From Macrobrachium rosenbergii (lineage: Eukaryota; Arthropoda; Malacostraca; Decapoda; Palaemonidae), in the NCBI RefSeq assembly GCF_040412425.1, contig NC_089781.1, positions 56,637,468-56,701,467 on the forward strand: DNA of 64,000 bases, given 5' to 3'. The translations under genes were made by a program, and so were the position numbers. Below are positions 1-10,899 of this stretch, piece after piece; the stretch's first letter is position 1, and each line of letters opens with the position of its first letter. A model generated the notes under the pieces. It made no database searches, was not told the DNA's origin, and saw nothing but the letters and a program-made list of their open reading frames with translations.

Positions 1-200
1 ATTCAGTACCTAGGGCACATGATAATCGAGCAGTGGCCACCTCCACTAATTATTTCCATAATATGAAATTTGATGACCTTAAAAAGTATACGGGCTGGAA
101 ATCACCAACAGTGTTCAAACGCCACTATCTTAAATCTCTAGAGGCTCTTAAATACTACACAGTGGCTGCAGGAAGTGTTGTTCCTCCTGCCCTAGACTAG
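1..200 (+). CDS. Tyrosine recombinase C-terminus of element A (partial)
   Basis: Reading from base 3 the frame is open to a TAG stop at 198-200. It holds the last catalytic blocks of the DIRS tyrosine recombinase: HDNR (the H-x-x-R box, HDIR in copies C and E), YTGWKSP, and KRHYLKSLEAL, whose tyrosine codon at 126-128 would be the nucleophile. The enzyme family integrates a circular DNA intermediate in the nucleus. The isoleucine-to-asparagine change within the box spares the histidine and arginine. Only about 65 residues are in the window, so integrity of the whole protein is unknown. Confidence 0.8.
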   Translation, partial: SVPRAHDNRAVATSTNYFHNMKFDDLKKYTGWKSPTVFKRHYLKSLEALKYYTVAAGSVVPPALD

Positions 201-528
201 CTTATGTAACCTTAGTTTATCCTGTCCTTTATTCCTCTCTCGCCTGCCTGCCTCGTTTACTTGCCATGCCTTCTACCTTTGAGTCAGGCCTGCTTCACAG
301 CCTGACTCCTGACCGTTTTGCATATTTTGTTGTACCCCCTTTTTGTTAGCCTCAAGTGTCTTGGTGTAATTAATTTTGTCTGTGTGCCCTATATTGTTAA
401 TCATGTTTTATTATTAATGCTTTGGGTTATTAAAACACAGTAATTTTCTTATAGTTTTATTTAGCTCCATTAAGATAATTCTTAGAGGGCTCCACCAAGC
501 TTTTGTATGGCTGATTCTCTGTTATAAT

Positions 529-616
529 TTCACCGGGTGACACAGGTCGAGCCCAGAAAAGGGATTTTGACAAAGGAAAAATCTATTTCTGGGGGAAGAC
601 CTGTGTCACCCGGTGA
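529..616. repeat. Internal complementary region (ICR) of element A
   Basis: Two opposed arms, TCACCGGGTGACACAGGT at 530-547 and ACCTGTGTCACCCGGTGA at 599-616, enclose GAGCCCAGAAAAGGGATTTTG and flanking bases. The left half complements the outer end of the 5' inverted repeat and the right half complements the outer end of the 3' inverted repeat (compare 32000-32030 and 40155-40211 in copy C). This is the DIRS ICR, thought to template end repair and circle formation. Confidence 0.85.
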
Positions 617-667
617 CTCATCCCTGTATTTCCTTTCCCCCCCTGAGTGGCATACCAAGCTTGGGGG

Positions 668-1000
668 TTGCTAACTTGGGATGTTTACAAGATGGCGGCT
701 GAGGTGGTGGTTGGCTGGGAGAAGAGGGTGAGGTATGTAACGGCTCCTCACTTTTCGGGGTTTTGAGATTGGAGAGTTCTATAGGGCGGAGGCCTGTGGC
801 AGTGGCACCACTCACCCTTTGTGTATACCGACACCATATAATGGCGTTCGATCCGGGGGTCGTAACCCTGGCATTGTGTTTAGCTTTTTCTCTGGTATAT
901 TTAGCAATACTTATACCTAGAAATATGTGCTAAAAGGATATTTCACCAGGTGACACAGGTCTTCCCCCAGAAATAGATTTTTCCTTTGTCAAAATCCCTT
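668..1000. repeat. 3' inverted terminal repeat of element A
   Basis: About 330 bp matching the right repeat of C (39878-40211) and the reverse complement of C's left repeat (32000-32303). It contains AAGATGGCGGCTGAGG near the inner edge, which resembles a YY1-type site, and ends with the outer sequence that is complementary to half of the ICR. Confidence 0.85.
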
Positions 1001-3248
1001 ATTCAGTCCTTGAACTATGTGCTCTTGCAGCCATCTCAGAATATTTCTGACACTGCAAACACCATCCCTTCTTTAGTAGTAAACCCTTCAGGATGCTCTT
1101 ACAGCCATCTAAGGGCATTCTGATACTGCAAACACAACCCCTTCCTTATCTGTACACACCCTTCAGGTACTCCAAACAGTCACTCTTTGTTGTTTTCCAT
1201 TCCTCTATACACTGTCTTTTCATCTTTATGTCAGCAAGTCCCAAAGCATCTAAGTTTCTCTCCTTACACAAATTAACAATCATGTATTTGTATTTCTTCT
1301 CTTTGGCATGACACTTTTATATATTCCAGACCTAGTATTTTATACTTTCTATGACTTTAGGCAGTATCAGTCCAAGGTATGGACTGCAGACCTCATGCCT
1401 CCAGCCATTTGGTAACTTTCATACTATGCAGAAGGCAACAATGCTGTTACTTTCTTTTCTTTGGATACCAAAGAGTAAAATATTGTTTTAACATTGTCTT
1501 CATGAGAAGAGGCTCTTCTGTCATGTAGGGACATTTCCTCCCACAACCTTTTATTAGGTTCTCCTCTGCTTTGAAGTGTTTCGTACTTGTACCCAAAACC
1601 AGAGGCACTTCTCCTGGTAACAGTGTTCAAATGGTACTGCTTACTTCAGCAGCAGTAGCAGTCCTCAGTAAAGAGTTTGACTTGACATGGTGGTTGTTGG
1701 CCAAATATCTGCCTTTAAGGGGCCACTTCCTACCGCAAAAGTTTCACACCCCTTTCTTGGCCACTTCTCTGCACTGGGGCACAATGCATAAGAATCCCAT
1801 GGCATTGGGATTTTACATGTTATTTGATGCATATATGTTCTTAGGTTAAATATATTATTTTCTAGACAGTTCAGTATCATATTCACCTGATTTTTCAGAT
1901 TTAATGTTTCTCCATGTTCTAATGTTTTTTGTTTTTTAACTTTTCAATTAGTCTAAATTGTAATTTCAGGTTTGTGTTTTACATCTTTATATTTGATATG
2001 GAAATCACATCTTTCTTAGAAGTCATTCCTGTACCAGCCAATTATAAGGAAGAGGGAACGAAGAACAGACAAGGTCAGTGTGCTCATGTTTTAATAGATT
2101 TGTAGTATCTGTTAATATAAGCTTTAATTCCCCTTATTTAAAAGGTGTCAGAATACTGGTTCAAAAAGGGATGGTGAGGTTCTTATTAAGGGGAGACTGA
2201 ACTATACCCACGAAAGTTAGCTGTCCTTGATAGAGAAGTTGGAGACAATTCAGTCGAATGAGTTGCTACGAAGGGAGGCAACAGTTACCTAAGGTTTCAG
2301 TGAGGATAATAAGATAGATGTGACAAGACCTCCTAATTACAAACTGACCTGGATAGATGTGGTGGAGGTGGATATAACTTTCTGGTGTTCTATAGCTTGC
2401 AGTCTGTCATAGCAGCAGCCAATAAGGACCCACTCAGAGCAAAACTTGTCAGGTTTAGTGATATAGTCGATGATTCATCAGTCCTCTGGACTTGTAACTG
2501 GCTTTTCTGGGTGAAGTCATATAGCAGGTTATATAGCAGCTTAGAGCTATAAATTTCGTCTTTGAATCAAGTTGTTGTTCAAGCTAGGTAAGTCAGTCAT
2601 ATCTTTAACTCATGTCTGTTTTCCTTTCTCTTTCAGTATTGATTGCTGGGGAAATGCATGATAAATCTGCCTGGTTCCTCATTGCTTATTGAATCTGAGC
2701 CTTTATGGGATCATTCTTTTTGGAATAACTGCTCAGTAAGGTACTGAGTATGTCTCAGGATGGTTGTTAGTTAAAAGACATTTACTGTATCTTAACTAAT
2801 TCTCCTTAAATGATTGAAGGCTGTATGTGGGAAAAATCAAAATCTCAAGAGATGTAAACTTCAATAGTTATGGCGGTGCTGGCAGGAATGATGGGTGTGG
2901 TACATTATGAAATAAAGGACAAATTAGCAACACTGGACATTGTATCTCCCCCTTGATCAAAAGTTTTCATGGTCTGAGTGTAGGAGAAAGTGAGAAATAG
3001 AGGAAAACTATTTTTAATGAATATCTTGTGATAACCTTACATTGATTTGTACAAATTAATAATGTTGGAGAGGGAGATTTTACAAATTTGAGAATATCTA
3101 GCATGAAGACTGAAGACTAATGATGTTCTTTAAAGATGAGGATGAAATAAAAGACTTTCTTTGAATTTAAATATTGATATATTGTTGAAAATACACAAAT
3201 TCCGTAAGCTTTCTGAGGACCACTGTCATCATCAGTGGGAATGTAGCT
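1001..3248. other. Spacer between elements A and B, no recognised gene
   Basis: About 2.2 kb of mixed composition. Apart from the tandem duplication at its left edge, no conserved protein block, splice-bounded exon, RNA gene or transposon end was recognised. Short open frames here are not supported by any family resemblance. Confidence 0.6.
1019..1168. repeat. Two-copy ~75 bp tandem duplication
   Basis: TGCTCTTGCAGCCATCT at 1019 recurs as TGCTCTTACAGCCATCT at about 1094. Both copies continue through CTGCAAACAC to CCCTTCAGG. The copies have diverged by several substitutions. No function is visible. Confidence 0.7.
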
Positions 3249-3585
3249 AAAAGGGATTTTGACAAAGGAAAAATCTATTTCTTGGGGAAGACCTGTGTCA
3301 CCCAGTGAAATGATTCCAATAGCATACATTTCTAGGTATAAATATTGCTAAATATACCAGAGAAAAAAGCTATCCATAATACCAGGGTGACTACCCCTGG
3401 ATCGATCACCACAATGGTGTCGGTATGCACAAGGGGTGAGTGGTAACCACTATCACAGGTCTCCATCCTATAGATTTCTCTATTCTCAAAGCCCCAAAAT
3501 TGGAGGAGCCGCACCAACGATTACCTCCCGCTCGCTGCCAACTACCACTCGCCCGCCATCTTCATCCCAAGATTAGCACCCTCCA
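3249..3585. repeat. Left (3') inverted terminal repeat of element B
   Basis: Reverse complement of 10900-11177, readable from TTTCTAGGTATAAATATTG through TCTCAAAGCCCC. The outermost bases AAAGGGATTTTGACAAAGG are present only at this end, not at the right end, as expected for DIRS elements, whose two termini differ. The inner part carries GCCCGCCATCTTC, the reverse of the ATGGCGG motif. Confidence 0.87.
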
Positions 3586-3629
3586 AGCTTGGTATGCTAC
3601 CCGGGTGGGAAAGGAAGTATAGGGATGGG

Positions 3630-3716
3630 TCACTGGGTGACACAGGTCTTCCCCCAGAAATAGATTTTTCCTTTGTCAAAATCCCTTTTCTGGGCTCAAC
3701 CTGTGTCACCCAGTGA
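3630..3716. repeat. ICR of element B
   Basis: TCACTGGGTGACACAGG at 3630 and CCTGTGTCACCCAGTGA ending at 3716 flank a centre equal to the complement of the left outer end (TTTGTCAAAATCCC) fused to the complement of the right outer end (CTGGGCTCAACC). The two outer ends are 7.9 kb apart in the element, so this local junction is evidence for a circular joined-end intermediate. Confidence 0.87.
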
Positions 3717-4086
3717 AATAGTAACAGAGAATCAGCCATACAATAGCTTGGTGGTACCCTCCAAAGATTACCTTAATGGAGCTAAATAAAACTAAGACAA
3801 AATTACTGTGTTTTAATAATCCCAAATTATAAGTTCAAAAAGCATAATTAAAAACTATAAGGCACACAGTCTAAAAATATAAAATAACCAACATCAAGAC
3901 ACTTAAGGCTAACAGATTATGATTTAAAAAACAGGATATCCATGATACGGGCAGGAGTCAGGCTGTGAAGCAGACCTGACCTAGAGGCTAGAAAGCAGGG
4001 CAAGCAAGCGAGGCAGGTAGGCGAGAGAGTATACCGATAGGTAATCAAGAATTACAAACAATAAGGAAAAACAAAAGTTACATAAA

Positions 4087-5175
4087 CTAGTCTTGAGCTG
4101 GACCAGGAGGAACAATACTTCCTGCAGCTACCGTGGAATATTTAAGAGCCTCTAGGGACTTAAGACTGGCGTTTAAATACTCTTGGTGATTTCCAGCCCG
4201 TATACTTTTTAAGGTCATCAAAGTTCATATTGTGAAAATAATTAGCTGAGGTGGCCACCGCCCGAATATCATGTACCCGAGGTACTGAATCCGGGTTTGC
4301 GTGTTTAATAAAATAAAGAATTTGTTGCCTGATGGCCTTTAAGGAAATGGTGCCTCCATTTTCCCTAACAAAAAGAGGGCCTGAAATTCTATTAGAAGTT
4401 CTATTTAAATAAGCTTTTAAAGTGTTAACTGGGCATAAAGACAGATCCTGTGGAAGGGGAATAATCTTCCAAGGAGACCATCTATTTTGTGGCTCCTCAT
4501 TCTTTGCTAGAAAACTGAGATCCGGAGACAACAGAACTTCTCCTGACGGGAGGAAATCAACATGATTCGGTTCTCTAGAAAGAGCAGACAGTTCAGAAAT
4601 TCTAGCCCCTGAGGCTAGACTTAAAAAATAATGTTTTCCTTAACAGACTCGCAGTTCATTATCAGTGTCTGATGCTAATATAAGTATCATTTAAGAACCA
4701 GGAAACCGTGTGTGGGGATGGGTTGCTGGTCTAAGAGGCTTTAGGAATTGACAAAAAATATGAGTCTGTAAAATATTGATGCCATTTTTTTTCTTAAAGC
4801 AGATTTTGCTGTAGTAATAGTACTAGAGGCCAGTCCTTTCTCAAATAATGATCTGAAGAAAGAGATTGCAAGGTTCGTGGTCATTTCCTGAGCTTCAGAT
4901 TCCCTCAGAAATAATGCTAACTTTTTAACTGCTGAGTCATATTGTCTGAGGGTAGATTCCCTCTTGTCTGATTCTATGAACAGTGTATTAATAGGATCAA
5001 TGTTAGTGTCTTTCTGAGCTGCAAACTTCATGAAGTCCATAAAGCTAGGGCATTCAGAATTCTTGAGGAAGCTGACACGTCCGAGTTTGTACTATTTGTG
5101 TCAACCTTGGACTGGGGATTTGTATGCGCCGGAGTTTCAACTCTAGAAGAAGAGGAAACCAATTGCTCTTCGGCC
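4087..5175 (-). pseudogene. DIRS tyrosine recombinase of element B, frameshifted
   Basis: The protein resembles the intact 365-residue recombinase of element E. The N-terminal block ESDKRESTLRQYDSAVKKLA, SGARISEL-type box and HDIRAVATS box are readable, and the last codons end at a TAG at 4087-4089. Frameshifts lie near 5085 (one base short relative to C), near 4620 and near 4165. The last one removes bases from the block that in E reads KRHYLKSL, so the nucleophilic tyrosine codon is gone. The enzyme would have integrated circular DNA; this copy should be inactive. Confidence 0.85.
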
Positions 5176-6800
5176 AGTTGGGTGCCACAAGTGCTACTTG
5201 ACCTTTGAATGATCTGAGTTTGTGTAAAACTTTCATCAATAGGTTTATTGGTGGAAACAGATAGATCCTTTGCCATCTGTTCCAGTCGATTGACATCGCA
5301 TCTGTGGAATGAGCTAGAGGGTCTAGATTGGGAGCAACGTAACACGGAAGCTTGTGGTTGCTCTCTGTGGCAAACAGGTCTACCTGGAGACCCGGTACCT
5401 GAAGACAAATCCACTCGAACGACGTCCTGTCCAAGGACCATTCCGACTCCAGCGGAGTTGTCCTGGATAGTGAATCTGCAATGACATTGCGAACACCTGC
5501 CAGGTGGGTAGCTGACAGGTGCCAACGATGTTTCCTTGCCAGAGAGAAAATTGCAATCATTACCTGATTGATGTGGCTCGACTTGGAGCCCCCTCTGTTT
5601 ATGCAATGCACAACTACTGCACTGTCCATCACCAGTCTGATGTGAATTCGTCTGGCTGGACGTAGTTTCTTTAATGTTAGAAATGCTGCCATTGCCTCTA
5701 GAATGTTGATATGGAACGGGCGGAATACTGTCGACCATGTTCCTTGAACTTTCTTGTGTTGGGAGTATCCTCCCCATCCGCTTCGGGAAGCATCCGTATG
5801 GATCACTAGCGATGGAGGGGGAAATTGAAGAGGCACTGACCTTGCCAAACTCTTGACTGTTGACCATGGTCAAAGCCTCTTCCTCAATACCGGCGGGATT
5901 AGAGACATCTTGTCTCTGTTTCTGCTGTTGGCTCGTTTCCGCCATACCCTGTTTATATCCTTCAGTCTGGCTTTTAGCAACAAGTCTGTTACTGAAGCGA
6001 ACTGAAGAGAGCCCAGAACTCTTTCCTGGGTATGACGAGAGGCTCTTTTGTTCTTGAGGAACTGCCTGGTAGCTTTGGCTATTTCCCTCCTTTTGGCTGG
6101 CGGAAGTGACAGTTTGTGTGTTTAGGTCCCATTGGATTCCCAACCACTGAAATTGAGCCGCCGGAACTAGACGGGATTTCTTCCTGTTTATTTGGAATCC
6201 CAAGTATTCCAGGAAGTTGATTACTGTGAATGTTGCTTTTCGACATTCCTTGGCGTTGGATGCCCAAATTATCCAATCGTCCAGGTATGCGGCCAGCATA
6301 ATTCCTTGGGCCCGTAGCTCTTGGACTACTGTCTCTGCCAGTTTGGTAAAAATTCTGGGCGCTATGTTGAGCCCGAATGGCATGACTCTGAACGAGTATG
6401 CTTGTTTTCCTAGTCTGAACCCTAGGTAAGGAGAGAAAGTTTCGCAACCGGGACGTGATAATATGCATCTGAAAGATCTATAGAGGTGGTGGAAGTAGCC
6501 CCACGGTGAAGTAGGGTCCGTGTGTATAAGTTGAGACGAGACAAGTCTAGAATTACTCTTTGCTTGTCTGAGTCTTTCTTCGGGACACTGAAATTTCAAG
6601 TGTCTGACTTTCTTTATTGCCTTCTTTTGCAGAAGGTCTTTTGCAAAGTCCAGTAAGTCTTTGGATGGAGGTTGATGGAATCTGACTGGCGGAGGAGGCC
6701 CTCTGCTCCAGCTCCATCCCAGACCTTTTGAAATTATGCTGTGGGCCCATGGACTGAAGGTCCAATGGTCCCGAAGAGATATAATCTCCTGTCTACCTGA
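5054..6800 (-). pseudogene. Reverse transcriptase-RNase H of element B, frameshifted
   Basis: Reverse transcriptase blocks appear in order: SRLVSSQ region, FSPYLGFRLGKQAYSFRVM, PFGLNIAPRIFTKLAE, and AAYLDDWIIWA (codons near 6274-6287) with the catalytic YLDD present. RNase H-like blocks follow in another frame: VIHTDASRSGWGGYS, HINILEAMAAFLTLKKLR, DSAVVVHCINRGGS and HLAGVRNVIADSLSR. The C-terminal block VDLFATESNHKLP is typical of DIRS-group Pol. The region switches frame at least twice relative to copy C, so it is probably not translated whole. It overlaps the start of the recombinase, as in the other copies. Confidence 0.85.
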
Positions 6801-6825
6801 GGAGGCTCATTGATTGGAAGAGGGC

Positions 6826-8922
6826 TTACTTCCTCTGCCTCCTCGGCCTCCTCTTCCACGTGAGAGGTCTGAACGCTGCTCTACCTCTGTAGGCGGCTCT
6901 GGCTCTGCTACCCCTCGCATGTCTATTGTAACCTCGAAACGCCCCTTGGCTTTCAAACGAGGCGTTGAAAGCTGGGGACGTCACGAAGGCTGGCGGAACA
7001 GAAGCTTGCTGAGCCGGCTGCATCAGTACGAACTGCTGCTGAGGCTGTGCCTTGGATGTGGAAGGCTGGCCAATCTGTGAGACTGGTGCCGTCTGAAGCA
7101 CAGTTTGAGCCTGAGGTTTCCTATAGCTCTGGAATCTCCTGAACCTTTTCCTTTCCTTAGGTTGAGGTCCGGAGTTCTCAGAGGACTTCCTTTTGAAAGG
7201 AAGACCCCAGTGAGAGCGAAGACTCTGGTTTGCTCTGGTTGCCTCTGCCAGGATATTATTGACCTCATCCTCTGGGAAGAGGTTAGGTCCCCAGATAGAA
7301 CTCTTCATGAGTCTATTGGGCTCATGCCTGATGGTGGCGTCTGCAAAGATGTGCTTTCGGCAGTTCTGCCTCGCAACCACAAAGTCATAAAGGTCCGATT
7401 GGAAGGATGCCAATAACGACTTTGTTAGGACCTGAAACAGAGGTTCGTCAGTATAAACTAATGCCGTTACCTCTGAGATGGTGACGGAATGCAGGGAGTG
7501 ACTCAACCTGCATCTAGCCTCATACTCCGTCTTCAGCAGAGCCTTCAGAATCCTGGGAAGTTGCTCGCTGAACAGGGTGGAGGCACACTCGGGATCGAGT
7601 TTCCCCACCGTGAACGTTGCTGGAGCTCCCAACCAACATTCCAAATCTCTGGGGAAGAGAAGGGAAGTGGGATCTGTCTCCCGGAGTTGAGGTATAGGCT
7701 TGCCATCTATCCCAGCCTGAAGGGTCAGCTCTGCAATCTTAGTAGTGCACGGGGTAGGGATGGAGTCACCTACGGAGAACATCGTGAAACTTCCCTTAAA
7801 GGGAGTAAGTTTCGTGTTCTCGCACTCCCAGTCAGTGAGAGCGCGCATCAGGGCGGATTGAGCCTGGTCCCTAGGAAAGATGACCGTTTCCTTAGGGACC
7901 TTATCAGACCTAATCCAGGCTTCCTCAGTTAACCTGGCAAAGCCTGGATAGGGAGGCACTAGGTCGGCTGGAAAGAACTCTAGTTCTTCCAGACGACGAG
8001 TGCCCAAACCCTCAATGGTCAGTGTGCCATTATGCAGGGGAGCATGCAGGGCCAGGGGCCACGGGTTCCCCTTATCAAAGGGGGCAGTCTGGAGACATCC
8101 GGGACAACATGTGACTGCTGTACTGCTCCGGATTGGATGAATCCGGAGAGCAAGCTTTCCTGGGTCTGCATCCTTTGTGCCAATGACAGCACTGACTGTC
8201 CGGAGGTCTCTAAGCTTGTGACAAGCTGAGATGAGATCTTGCAGCCTAGCTTCAACCTTTGAGTCGATCCTCTGCATCAGCAGTTCGACAAAAGCCTCAG
8301 AGTCGAAGTTAGGCTGTGGGGGCTTAGCCTTTGAAACTCTGGACCTCGACCCCTTAGACGGGGGAGTAGCCTTACTTGAGGATGTCACTGGTTTGGGAGC
8401 CAGTGACGACCTAGAGGGAGCTGGTGGATTAGACCTTTGAGGTCTAGAGCACTTTGGTAAGTCCTTCTTTTTCAGAGATTTCACCTTGGGGATAACAGAC
8501 CGAGATCTGTCCCCAAGGTTAGCTGACTTAGGAAACCCCTGGAAGGAAGAGGAAGAAGAAGGTGAACTAAAGAGAGATCTACTCACACTATCCTCACCTG
8601 CCTCACTTACCACCCTACCTTCTACCTGGTGGTCATCTACGCTCATAGGCTCGAGGTGGATGTTGATGGCCACCACCTCTTCCGCCACCTCTCCGCACAG
8701 GGTGTCGTCTTGGGAGGGCTGCGTCTCCTGTCTGATCCTCTCGATGAGTGGGGCGGCCAATTCCTCCGGTACTGCGGCGGAGATCCGGGCATTCGGGTAG
8801 AGGAGATTGCAAATCTCCTCCGACAGTACGTAAGGGGGCCAGGACGCAACGTTTCTCCCAAATCCATGCCGACCCAGGTCTTGGAGGGTCGACAGCGAAG
8901 AGGCACGGATTGCTTGGTTTGA
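6826..8922 (-). pseudogene. Gag-like main exon of element B
   Basis: A long open frame beginning at a splice acceptor (TCTTCCAG at 8923-8930 on the plus-strand coordinates, read in reverse). It contains LSEEICNLLYPNARISAAVP, a Ser/Pro/Lys-rich linker, a block IFADATIRHEPNRLMKS, and an Arg/Gly-rich tail (RGSRARAAYRGRAAFR) suited to nucleic-acid binding. Between about 8050 and 8240 the frame departs from copy C and returns, so two compensating shifts have garbled that segment. The product is the presumed structural protein of the DIRS particle; that role is inferred from position. Confidence 0.75.
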
Positions 8923-9034
8923 CTGGAAGAGAAGGCAGGACTTGCTGAAAATATTCTCCAAATTTTTCGCATATATTCATATGAGCCATTAAAATCAAAA
9001 GGAGACTAAAGGTTAGTAGTCTCCTATCACTTAC
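8923..9034 (-). other. 112 bp intron in the DIRS Gag-like gene of element B
   Basis: The donor reads GATGAGTCG|GTAAGTGATAG and the acceptor CTTCTCTTCCAG, both on the minus strand. Element E has a 109 bp intron at the same place (57292-57400) with an identical donor context. Splicing joins the zinc-ligand exon to the main Gag-like exon. A second acceptor-like AG (TATTTTCAG) lies slightly upstream in B and C. Confidence 0.7.
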
Positions 9035-9205
9035 CGACTCATCTGATACGAGCTCGTACAGAGCGTAACAAATTTCACAGCCGTCTGGGTGCCAAACGAT
9101 CAGGTCTCCAACATGCACTGCACAGCTAGAGTGCAAGCGGTACACCTCGTGACCGCAGGGTTGCTGGAGAACAGCCGTGCACCCTGGCTCCTGACAACGT
9201 ACCAT
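9035..9205 (-). CDS. Small zinc-ligand exon of the DIRS Gag-like gene, element B
   Basis: Starts with ATG directly after a splice acceptor (CTTACAG). The ~57 residues include CQEPGCTAVL, CGHEVYRLHSSCAVH and WHPDGCEICYAL, giving spaced Cys and His residues that look like a zinc ribbon or treble-clef-like module. The same module occurs at 34270 (C) and 57401 (E). No enzymatic function is suggested; RNA or protein binding at the N-terminus of the Gag-like protein is a reasonable inference. Confidence 0.7.
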
Positions 9206-9729
9206 CTGTAAGTGGAATGACGGTACATGAGTATCATCAAGGCAAGACCCGCCGGAACTAAGTCCGGCAGCAAAAGTCTACCTCAACATAGATTATGGAT
9301 GATGATACATTAGTATCATCAAGGCTAAACCCACCAGAACTGAGTCTGGCAGCAAAAGTCTAATAAACATAGATTTATGCTACAGAATGGTTAACTACTA
9401 TATATGTTATAAACAAGTACTCTATGATACTCCAACCATGATTTGTCAAAATCTCATTGTGTCACATAATATGGAAACGGCGTAATATGAGCGGAAAAGA
9501 GTGTTCGCATATAGCCTATCTCTCAATCGCCCAGGGCAGAAACCATATAATGGAAACCGCTAAACATACCGTGAACCATACCCACCGGAGTGGTTAAATG
9601 GACAATAACAACGAAAGATCCAACTAGACCGGTGGAGACTTAAATTCTAACATATCGTAACTGTTATTTGCTTCCACGGGACAGTGTTCGACGCTCCAGC
9701 TACTAACTACTAAAAGTAATAGGAAATGA

Positions 9730-10290
9730 GCTAACAAACACCGCCAACAAGGGAAAAGTAGGTGAGTGGCGGAAACCCGCGACTAAACCGGTCAGGTGGG
9801 TAGCACCCTCCAAAAGCCGAATATAACCTTGGGGTGCTAGCGCAAGCGACTTTTCCTCTTGTTGAGGATGTCGCCCAGGCAACGCCACCAAATTCTAATC
9901 GTTCATGTAAAAAGGGGACTAGGCTATATAACAAAAAGCTGGAGTTTAAACCTCCTGATCCTAGACTACCCTCCAAAAACCAAAACTTTTTGGCCTGGTC
10001 AGGAAGGCTGGATTGAGCGCTACAGCTGGGGAGAGAAGAACCTTTCAAAAACCCAGCCACACCTCCAAAACCGGGACAGCTTGGTCAGGTGGCAAATTAT
10101 GAAATGAGGAGCCCTCTTAATCTAACCTCACCCTCCAAAACCTAACAGCCTGGCCAGGTGGGCTAAGTGTGAATGAGGAACTCTCTCACTAGCCTAACCT
10201 CACCCTCCAAAACCTAACGAATTTCTGGTCAGGTGGGCTAAGTGTGAACGGGAAACCTTCCCCTCCGTAACCGAAAAACGGATGTTTTTT
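9730..10290 (-). repeat. Degenerate repeats in the 5' leader of element B
   Basis: Several imperfect units combine CACCCTCCAAAACC with GGTCAGGTGGGCTAAGTG, spaced about 60 bp apart (for example near 10120, 10200 and 10260). Opposite-strand equivalents occur in the leader of C (33060-33445), and weaker ones at 13010-13200. They lie between the 5' inverted repeat and the zinc-ligand exon. The remainder of the leader (9206-10900) has no visible gene. Confidence 0.65.
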
Positions 10291-10899
10291 AAAAAAGCCT
10301 GAGCATCGTGTAAGAGCCATGTCATCCAAAACGAAATATTAAACTGCTAGATCTAAACAACTGGTATTGTTAACAGGGGGTTATGAATGGTAAACGATAA
10401 AATTACTAGCAATATAATCCGTTCTAGCTAATATAAATGCTGAGACCAAGGTTAAATAAATGTGAAAGAGGCAAACACATGGATATATACAAATACATAA
10501 AACTGAGATCAGAACTATTTACACTGGTAAAAATCCAGGAATGGATTTCAAAATTAAAAGCTACAATCATGATTAAAATTTTCAGTTGTAACCTGGTGGA
10601 GGAAAAACCAATTGAAAAACAGTTTCACATATAAAATTTATGGTCAACGGTAAAAAAATAGAAAAACTGAATGGAAACATTATGGATAACATGATTCTAA
10701 TATAAATTCTGAAAAATTCATTCGCTGAACACAATCACCAAAAGAAAAAAACACTGGTAAACATTTTTACGCAGAGTTAAAAATACAGTGCCTCTTGCAT
10801 TAAAAAACCAATCAGAAACAGTATTGATGGTGGAAAATGATGGATGACATGATTTGCTGAAAAATGAAGGTAAATGACCAAAAGAAAAATTGAATAGTT

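Larger units (their letters stand above)
1..1000 (+). mobile_element. DIRS1-like retrotransposon A, 3' end only
   Basis: The window opens inside this element. In order it shows the recombinase C-terminus, a 3' untranslated stretch, the internal complementary region and the terminal inverted repeat. All of it matches the 3' end of element C at about 39.2-40.2 kb closely, so A and C belong to the same subfamily. The outer end is placed at the run AAAATCCCTT by comparison with C and with the junction inside the ICR. The rest of A lies left of the window. Confidence 0.9.

Noticed and set aside
572..1000. A ~430 bp foldback or MITE bounded by AGGGATTTTGACAAAGG and its inverse
   Set aside because: The two inverse sequences are the ICR and the terminal repeat of a DIRS element, shown by the same layout at the ends of B, C and E.
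6814..9000. Plus-strand open frames over element B's Gag-like and RT regions
   Set aside because: They are opposite-strand shadows of the minus-strand coding sequence, without family resemblance; the minus-strand proteins have clear homologous counterparts in C and E.
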